From contig NZ_AUWY01000120.1 of the NCBI RefSeq assembly GCF_000447205.1, forward strand, positions 124,001 through 188,000: a stretch of 64,000 bases of DNA. Direction: 5' to 3'. Positions 59,041-64,000 of the stretch are shown in pieces. Under the pieces are notes generated by a model. The model saw only the letters and a program-made list of their open reading frames with translations. It was not told the DNA's origin and did not search any database. Each line of letters starts with the position of its first letter. The first letter of the stretch is position 1. The DNA is from Sphingobium ummariense RL-3 (lineage in GTDB: Bacteria > Pseudomonadota > Alphaproteobacteria > Sphingomonadales > Sphingomonadaceae). Both the position numbers and the translations under genes were made by a program.

Positions 59041-59745
59041 CTATCCCGTCGCGAACTCCGCCCAGATCGGCAGGTGATCCGACGCCTTGCGCGCCGTCGC
59101 GCTGGCGTGGACGCCGCAGTCCAGCAGCTTCAGGCGCCCGCAGTGCATGATCCGGTCCAGCCGCGCCACCGGCCGCCGCGCGTGGAAGCTGCGGCCGCAG
59201 GGCGCGAAGCTGTAGTGCCGGGCGAAGTCGGCCAGGCAACCCCGGTCCGCGCTCCATTCGTTGAGGTCGCCCATCAGCACGGTGGGCATCGCCTCGCACT
59301 GCGCGGCGGCATGGATCACGGCCGCCGCCTGCCGGCGCCGCCACAGGCCCGACAGGTCGAGATGCATGCCGAAGACCCTGAGCGACGTGCGGGCCAGCGT
59401 CACTTCCGCCGTGATCGCGCCGCGCGGTTCCAGGCAGGGCAGGTGCAGCACGTCATGAGCCGCGACCTGCGCCTCCTTGCGCACCAGGATCGCATTGCCG
59501 TGCCAGCCCATGGAATCGGCCTGCACGTTCAGCGGCACTGCCTTGTATCCGCTCTGGCTGTCGAGCAGGAAGGGCGGGATCGCGGCGGATCGCACGCCGA
59601 AGCGCCGGTCCGCCTCCTGCAGGGCCACGACGTCGGCGTCGATCTCGTTCAGCACGTCGATCACCCTTTCGGGCATGCGGCGGCGGTCGGTGCCGATGGC
59701 CTTGCGGATATTGTAGCTGGCGACGCGAATCCGATGGGAGGACAT
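59041..59745 (-). CDS. Endonuclease/exonuclease/phosphatase family protein
   Basis: A 234-residue EEP-fold enzyme. RVASYNIRKAIG at the start, ADVVALQEADRRFG with the metal-binding Glu, MGDLNEWSADRG, and KASDHLPIWAEF with the final Asp-His pair match the fold's catalytic elements. Relatives include DNases, sphingomyelinase-like and inositol phosphatases, so the substrate is open. It overlaps nothing; a GNAT gene follows upstream on the same strand. Confidence 0.9.
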   Translation of the reverse strand: MSSHRIRVASYNIRKAIGTDRRRMPERVIDVLNEIDADVVALQEADRRFGVRSAAIPPFLLDSQSGYKAVPLNVQADSMGWHGNAILVRKEAQVAAHDVLHLPCLEPRGAITAEVTLARTSLRVFGMHLDLSGLWRRRQAAAVIHAAAQCEAMPTVLMGDLNEWSADRGCLADFARHYSFAPCGRSFHARRPVARLDRIMHCGRLKLLDCGVHASATARKASDHLPIWAEFATG

Positions 59746-59801
59746 CGTCTTTCAATGCGTCAGCCGCCTTCGGGTTTCCAGCCTTTCGACGGATGGGGCG
59801 T

Positions 59802-60332
59802 TCAGGGGCGAAGGGGCGTCCGGTCGAACAGCCGGATCGGCGCCTCGCCCAGCCTCGCCTCGCCCATCGCCTGGAAGCCCAGCCGCTCGGCGACGCGAAC
59901 CGATGCGGCATTGCCTGGCTCGATGATGCAGCGGATCGACGGAGCGTCCAGATGCGCGTCGGCCCAGCGCAGCACCGCGCCCACGGCTTCCGATGCGATC
60001 CCCTTGCCCCAGGCGGGCGGCGCCAGCACCCATCCCGCCTCGGGGACTCCCTCCAACTCGGCGATGCCGCGCGCGGCGCTCAGCAGGCCCGCTTCCCCCA
60101 GGAGGCCGCCCGTGGCGCGATCCTCGACCACCCACATGCCATAGCCCAGCAGCGACCACATGCCGGCATAGCGCAGCAGCCGGAACCACACCGCCTGCGC
60201 GTCCTGGGGCGTGCCGCCGATATGGCGGACCACGTCGGGATCGGCCCAGAGCGCGCGGCACTGCGGAAAATCGTCGATCCGGTGCGGGCGGAGCGTGAGG
60301 CGGTCGGTGCGAAGGATCGGGGCGCCGGTCAT
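59802..60332 (-). CDS. GNAT family N-acetyltransferase (RimJ-like)
   Basis: A 176-residue acetyltransferase of the RimJ/RimL-like group: ILRTDRLTLRPHRIDDFPQCRALWADPDVVRHIGG at the start, then GWVLAPPAWGKGIASEAVGAVLRWA with the acetyl-CoA loop, and GNAASVRVAERLGFQAMGEARLG. Its target is unknown; ribosomal proteins or small molecules are both possible. ATG at 60332 starts the conserved domain; upstream in-frame residues are Arg-rich and look non-coding. Confidence 0.9.
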   Translation of the reverse strand: MTGAPILRTDRLTLRPHRIDDFPQCRALWADPDVVRHIGGTPQDAQAVWFRLLRYAGMWSLLGYGMWVVEDRATGGLLGEAGLLSAARGIAELEGVPEAGWVLAPPAWGKGIASEAVGAVLRWADAHLDAPSIRCIIEPGNAASVRVAERLGFQAMGEARLGEAPIRLFDRTPLRP

Positions 60333-60363
60333 GCGAAACGCTATGGCGCGGCGCGCGCTGTGG

Positions 60364-61209
60364 TCAAGCCGCCGGTAACGGCGCACCTTCGGGCAGGGCG
60401 TGGGAAGGCCCCTCGGCCGCGATCAGTGCGCGGTCGTCCACCTGCCAGGGGTGAAAGCCGGGCAGGAAATAGCGGGCCCAGGGCAGCGCGACCCGCCGCA
60501 CCATGCCCGGCCGCAGCAGCACATGACGCAGCAGCCCGCCCCAGGCGCGCAGCCCGGTGACCCCGTCCTGCCGCAGCAGTTCGATCATGCCGCGCGTCCG
60601 GTGGTGCAGGAACTGCTTGGTCACGACCAGCATCATCAGCGACCGCACCCGCCAGCGCTGCCATGCGCTCCAGTCCCGGGTCGCGTGCAGCCAGGTGTCG
60701 CAGGCGACGCCCTTGTGCTCGATCTCCTCCACCGCATGCCAGCGCCACAGCGATGCGACATGCTCGTCGGCACCTGCCAGATGGCGGGGATCGGCCAGCA
60801 GCTCATGGGCGAGGATCGCGGTGAAATGCTCCAGCGCCATGGTTGCGGCCAGGTTCAGGATCGGCGCGCGCTGTGCCGCAAGGTCGAGCACTTTCGTCAC
60901 GTCCGCGTCCAGCAGCGTCACGTCATAGCCATGGTCCGTGACCTGGCGGTTGAAGGCCACATGCTCGCGGCTGTGCACCACCTCCTGCTTGATGAAGGCG
61001 GCGATCTCGCCGGCAAGCCGGTCGGGCACCCCGTCGCGGAACGCGCGGACGCTGTCGATGAAAAAGGCTTCCCCCCGGGGAAAGGTGACGGACAGGGCGT
61101 TGAAGAAGGCCGTGGCGAAGGGATCGCCGCCGACCCACAGGCGCGGCGCCCCTTCGCGCTGGAAGCGGCGATCGCGTGGCGTGATGGCAAGGTCCGTCGG
61201 GGTCGGCAT
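60364..61209 (-). CDS. PF10118-type predicted metal-dependent hydrolase
   Basis: A 281-residue helical protein. VTFPRGEAFFIDSVRAFRD, FIKQEVVHSREHVAFNRQV, LEHFTAILAHELL and WRWHAVEEIEHKGVACDTWL place Glu/His pairs as in ferritin-like di-iron proteins. The family has no proven reaction. It is divergent from a TetR gene, with an operator-like repeat between, so it is probably the regulator's target and may answer a lipid-like or hydrophobic signal. Confidence 0.85.
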   Translation of the reverse strand: MPTPTDLAITPRDRRFQREGAPRLWVGGDPFATAFFNALSVTFPRGEAFFIDSVRAFRDGVPDRLAGEIAAFIKQEVVHSREHVAFNRQVTDHGYDVTLLDADVTKVLDLAAQRAPILNLAATMALEHFTAILAHELLADPRHLAGADEHVASLWRWHAVEEIEHKGVACDTWLHATRDWSAWQRWRVRSLMMLVVTKQFLHHRTRGMIELLRQDGVTGLRAWGGLLRHVLLRPGMVRRVALPWARYFLPGFHPWQVDDRALIAAEGPSHALPEGAPLPAA

Positions 61210-61247
61210 TGCAGGCTCCTTTCCCCTGATCTAGGCAGATCATGGTC

Positions 61248-61261
61248 AATAAAGAGTTATT
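61248..61261. promoter_or_regulatory. TetR operator-like palindrome
   Basis: AATAA-AGAG-TTATT, a 14-base inverted repeat in the 59-base gap between the divergent hydrolase and TetR genes, placed just before the regulator's ATG at 61269. It is AT-rich against a GC-rich background. Binding by the TetR protein is inferred. Confidence 0.5.
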
Positions 61262-61268
61262 TACACTA

Positions 61269-61883
61269 ATGTCAATAAGACGCACCCGTCTGACCCCGGA
61301 CGAAAGCCGCCTCGTCGCATTGGAAGCGGCGCGGGGGCTGCTGATCGAGGCAGGGCCGCAGGCGGTGACGCTGAAGGCGGTGGCGGGACGTATCGGCCGC
61401 ACCCATGCCAACCTGCTGCACCATTTCGGATCGGCGGCGGGGCTGCAGAAGGCGCTGGCCGCGCATCTGGGCGACACCATCACTACGACGATCGGGGAGG
61501 CGGTGGACGCGGCGCGGCGAGGGGAGACCGACCCGCGCACGATCGTCGACATGACCTTCGACGCCTTCGACCGGGAAGGGGCGGGCGCGCTCGCCAGCTG
61601 GATGCTCGCCTCGGGCAATGAGGATGCGCTCGACCCCGTGGTGGAGGCGATCCACCGGCTGGTCGACAAGCTGGTGGCCACCGCGCTGACGCCCGATCTG
61701 GCGACCTTGATCCGCGAAAACACCCTGATGCTGGTGCTGCTGGCGCTCGGGGATTCGCAGGTCGGCGGGCCGATGGCATCGGCGCTCGGCCTGCCGCGGG
61801 AGAAGGCGCGGGAGATCGCGACCCGCAGCCTGGTCTTCGCGCTGGCGCAGGAGGCCGCTGCGGCGGCGCGGGGAAAGGTTTAA
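61269..61883 (+). CDS. TetR/AcrR family transcriptional regulator
   Basis: A 204-residue TetR-type protein. The helix-turn-helix is at about 18-55 (ALEAARGLLIEAGPQAVTLKAVAGRIGRTHANLLHHFGSAAGLQKAL). The C-terminal helical domain is unassigned. It is probably the repressor of the divergent metal-dependent hydrolase gene. The start is uncertain: ATG at 61269 follows the operator-like repeat but lacks a Shine-Dalgarno sequence; ATG at 61242 would put the operator inside the coding region. The gene ends 30 bases before obgE. Confidence 0.85.
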   Translation: MSIRRTRLTPDESRLVALEAARGLLIEAGPQAVTLKAVAGRIGRTHANLLHHFGSAAGLQKALAAHLGDTITTTIGEAVDAARRGETDPRTIVDMTFDAFDREGAGALASWMLASGNEDALDPVVEAIHRLVDKLVATALTPDLATLIRENTLMLVLLALGDSQVGGPMASALGLPREKAREIATRSLVFALAQEAAAAARGKV

Positions 61884-61913
61884 TTTTTGCGACGATGGCG
61901 CTATGGGCGCGCC

Positions 61914-63011
61914 ATGCATTTTCTCGATCAAGCAAAGATTTTCATCAAGTCCGGCTGGGGCGGACCCGGCGCGGTCAGCTTCCGGCGGGAGAAATATGTC
62001 GAATATGGCGGCCCCGACGGCGGCAATGGCGGAAAGGGCGGCGACATCATCTTCGAGGCGGTGGCTGGCCTCAACACGCTGATCGACTTCCGCTACACCC
62101 AGCATTTCAAGGCGCAGCGCGGCCTGCCGGGCGCCGGCAAGAACCGCTTCGGGGCGGGCGGCGAGGATCTGGTGATCAAGGTGCCCGTGGGCACGCAGAT
62201 CCTGTCCGACCCCCAGCCCATTCCCGGGACGGAGGATGAAAACGGCATCCCCGATTATGAGGACCAGGAACTGCTGGCCGACTTCACCGAAGTGGGGCAG
62301 CGCCTTGTCTTCCTGCGCGGCGGCGATGGCGGCCGGGGCAACATGTCCTACAAGACCAGCACCAACCGTGCCCCGCGCCAGCACGGCACGGGCTGGCCGG
62401 GCCAGGAGATGTGGGTGTGGTTGCGGCTCAAGCTGCTCGCCGATGTCGGCCTGGTCGGCATGCCCAATGCGGGCAAGTCGACCCTCATCAACCAGGTGAC
62501 CAATACCAAGGCGAAGGTGGGCGCCTATGCCTTCACCACCACCAAGCCGCAGCTCGGCGTGGTGCAGCATCGCGACCGCGAGTTCGTGGTGGCCGACATT
62601 CCCGGCCTGATCGAGGGCGCGGCCGAGGGGGCGGGCATCGGCGACCGCTTCCTGGGGCATATCGAGCGCTGCCGCGTCCTGCTCCACCTGATCGACGCGA
62701 CCAGCGACGACCCGGTCGATGCCTTCCGCATCGTGACTGACGAGCTCGCCGCCTATGGCGAGGGGCTGGACGAGAAGCCGCAGCTCGTCGCGCTCAACAA
62801 GGGCGACCTGCTGGGTCCGGAGCTGATGGAGGACATCGCCGCCCAGCTGCGCGACGAGGCCGGGGTGGAGGATGTCTTCCTGATCTCCGGCGCCACCGGC
62901 GAAGGCGTGCCGGCGCTGCTCGACGCCGTGCTGGAGGTCATCGACCAGGATCGCGAGGACGTGGCGGACGAGGGTGAGGTGGAGGACGAGCGCCCATGGT
63001 CGCCGCTCTGA
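61914..63011 (+). CDS. obgE: GTPase ObgE/CgtA
   Basis: A 365-residue GTPase. The glycine-rich Obg fold (about 1-158, MHFLDQAKIFIKSGWGGPGAVSFRREKYVEYGGPDGGNGG) is followed by the G domain with G1 GMPNAGKST, G3 ADIPGLIEGAAEGAGIG and G4 LNKGDLL. It takes part in 50S ribosome assembly and stress control. The acidic C-terminus is typical. ATG at 61914 starts the Obg fold. The proB gene follows after 47 bases, as in many bacteria. Confidence 0.97.
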   Translation: MHFLDQAKIFIKSGWGGPGAVSFRREKYVEYGGPDGGNGGKGGDIIFEAVAGLNTLIDFRYTQHFKAQRGLPGAGKNRFGAGGEDLVIKVPVGTQILSDPQPIPGTEDENGIPDYEDQELLADFTEVGQRLVFLRGGDGGRGNMSYKTSTNRAPRQHGTGWPGQEMWVWLRLKLLADVGLVGMPNAGKSTLINQVTNTKAKVGAYAFTTTKPQLGVVQHRDREFVVADIPGLIEGAAEGAGIGDRFLGHIERCRVLLHLIDATSDDPVDAFRIVTDELAAYGEGLDEKPQLVALNKGDLLGPELMEDIAAQLRDEAGVEDVFLISGATGEGVPALLDAVLEVIDQDREDVADEGEVEDERPWSPL

Positions 63012-63058
63012 CCACGGCTCATCTCCCCCGAACCGAACGGAAGTCCTCCTAGCTCGCC

Positions 63059-64000
63059 ATGACCCAGTCCCTCCCCGGCTTCCCTCCCTCCGTCATCCGC
63101 CGGCTGGTCATCAAGATCGGCTCCGCCCTGCTGGTCGACCCGGCGGGGGAGGTGCGGCTCGACTGGCTGCGCACGCTGGTCGCCGACGTCGCCGCCCGCC
63201 GTGCCGAAGGGCAGCAGGTCATCATCGTGTCCTCCGGCGCGATCGCGCTCGGCGCCCGCCGGCTGAAGCTGCCCAAGGGCGGGCGCGGCAGTCTGGAGGA
63301 TGCGCAGGCGGCCGCCGCCACCGGCCAGATCGCCCTGTCGCAATGCTGGGCGGCGCTGCTGCACGAACGGGGCATCACCGCCGCGCAGATGCTGGTGACG
63401 CTGGACGATCTGGAGAACCGGCGGCGCTATCTCAACGCCTCGGCCACGCTGGAGCGGCTGATGCAGCTCGGCGTGGTGCCCGTGGTGAACGAAAATGACA
63501 GCGTCGCCACGGCGGAGATCCGCTTCGGCGACAATGACCGGCTGGCGGCGCGCATCGGACAGGCGGCACGGGCCGACGCGGTTGTGCTGCTGTCCGACGT
63601 GGACGGTCTTTACACCGCCAACCCGCATGTCGATGCGGGCGCCATGCTGATAGAGACGATCGAGCGCATCGACGCGCGCATTGCCGCCATGGCGGACGGG
63701 GGGTCCGCTTCGGGCATGGGATCGGGCGGCATGACCTCCAAGATAGAGGCGGCGCGGATCGCGACCGGCGCCGGCGCGCATCTCGCCATCATCTCGGGCA
63801 AGATCAACGCGCCGCTTTCCCATTGGGAACAGGGGGGCAGGGGCTCCATCTTCCTCGCCGCCCCGGCGCAGCGCGCGCGCAAGGGCTGGCTCGCCGGGCG
63901 CCTCGCCGTGCGTGGGCGGATCACCGTCGATGCGGGCGCGGAAAAGGCACTGGAGCGCGGCAACAGCCTTCTGCCCGCAGGCGTCGCCCGGGTGGAAGGT
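63059..64000 (+). CDS. proB: Glutamate 5-kinase (3' end outside window)
   Basis: The first 314 codons are open to the end of the window, with no stop. The amino-acid-kinase domain (about 14-260) shows RRLVIKIGSALLVD, VSSGAIALGARRLKL, VPVVNENDSVATAEIRFGDNDRLAARI and MGSGGMTSKIEAARIA. After it the C-terminal PUA domain begins (RGRITVDAGAEKALERGNSLLPAGV). It phosphorylates glutamate in the first step of proline synthesis. The obgE-proB order supports the call. Confidence 0.95.
   Translation, partial: MTQSLPGFPPSVIRRLVIKIGSALLVDPAGEVRLDWLRTLVADVAARRAEGQQVIIVSSGAIALGARRLKLPKGGRGSLEDAQAAAATGQIALSQCWAALLHERGITAAQMLVTLDDLENRRRYLNASATLERLMQLGVVPVVNENDSVATAEIRFGDNDRLAARIGQAARADAVVLLSDVDGLYTANPHVDAGAMLIETIERIDARIAAMADGGSASGMGSGGMTSKIEAARIATGAGAHLAIISGKINAPLSHWEQGGRGSIFLAAPAQRARKGWLAGRLAVRGRITVDAGAEKALERGNSLLPAGVARVEG

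Noticed and set aside
1-64000. tRNA or rRNA genes, CRISPR arrays, insertion sequences, prophage
   Set aside because: No cloverleaf with matching arms, spaced direct repeats, transposase motifs or phage structural genes were seen on either strand by eye; a covariance-model scan would be needed to be certain.

Overview
This is a 64 kb stretch of a GC-rich chromosome, almost fully coding, with short intergenic gaps and many ATGA/GTGA overlaps. The best guess is a sphingomonad (order Sphingomonadales, Alphaproteobacteria). The reasons are the TonB-dependent receptors, the NodT-type efflux lipoprotein, the obgE-proB, pepA-holC, lptD-surA-pdxA-rsmA and argH-lipoprotein-lysA gene orders, and short dispersed palindromes of types I associate with this group. 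The assignment is inferred from gene content; no rRNA or tRNA gene, CRISPR array, insertion sequence or prophage was seen.

Layout. 0-10 kb: MarC-type membrane protein, a DUF4188 gene with a divergent TetR regulator and two operator copies, an OmpA-type lipoprotein, a CorC-type transporter, a glycerate-kinase-like protein, a GNAT enzyme, a membrane-anchored cytochrome c, pheA, a fatty-acid-hydroxylase-type enzyme with a DUF2141 protein, and a thioredoxin/LON-substrate-domain/Trm112 run. 10-18.3 kb: a seven-gene minus-strand cluster (TonB receptor, exported RidA, Tat flavin amine oxidase, cytochrome c, two Tat PLP enzymes, second exported RidA) that looks like a complete amine- or amino-acid-oxidising pathway outside the cytoplasm. 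18.5-24 kb: TlpA-like lipoprotein, argH, a LptM-like lipoprotein, lysA, a siroheme-synthase-like protein with a decayed methyltransferase remnant, a response regulator, and a 46-residue peptide gene followed by a broken gene. 24-29 kb: TetR-controlled tripartite drug efflux. 29-31.5 kb: mobA, a threonine-dehydratase-type enzyme and fdhD. 31.6-36.5 kb: cobalamin riboswitch and btuB, btuF, btuC, btuD. 36.5-43.3 kb: penicillin-binding-protein activator, rsmI, yraN, gshB, DedA, an exported PPC-domain protein and a CocE/NonD hydrolase.

43.3-48 kb is the most accessory-looking part. It has a candidate small RNA with a strong terminator, a TGTGA-N6-TCACA site, a Crp/Fnr regulator, and a three-gene minus-strand operon encoding a membrane TIR-TPR protein, a small unknown protein and a TPR-SLOG-like protein, which I read as a candidate nucleotide-signalling or defence cassette. 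48-64 kb is housekeeping: xerC, an MBL hydrolase, a DUF4230 protein, rsmA, pdxA, surA, lptD, pepA, holC, ndk, an exo/endonuclease-family protein, GNAT, a metal-dependent hydrolase with a divergent TetR gene, obgE, and proB, which runs off the end.

The two most promising systems are the exported RidA/flavin/PLP cluster and the TIR-SLOG cassette. Everything here was read by eye from sequence, so family names rest on motifs and remembered family patterns rather than on database searches.
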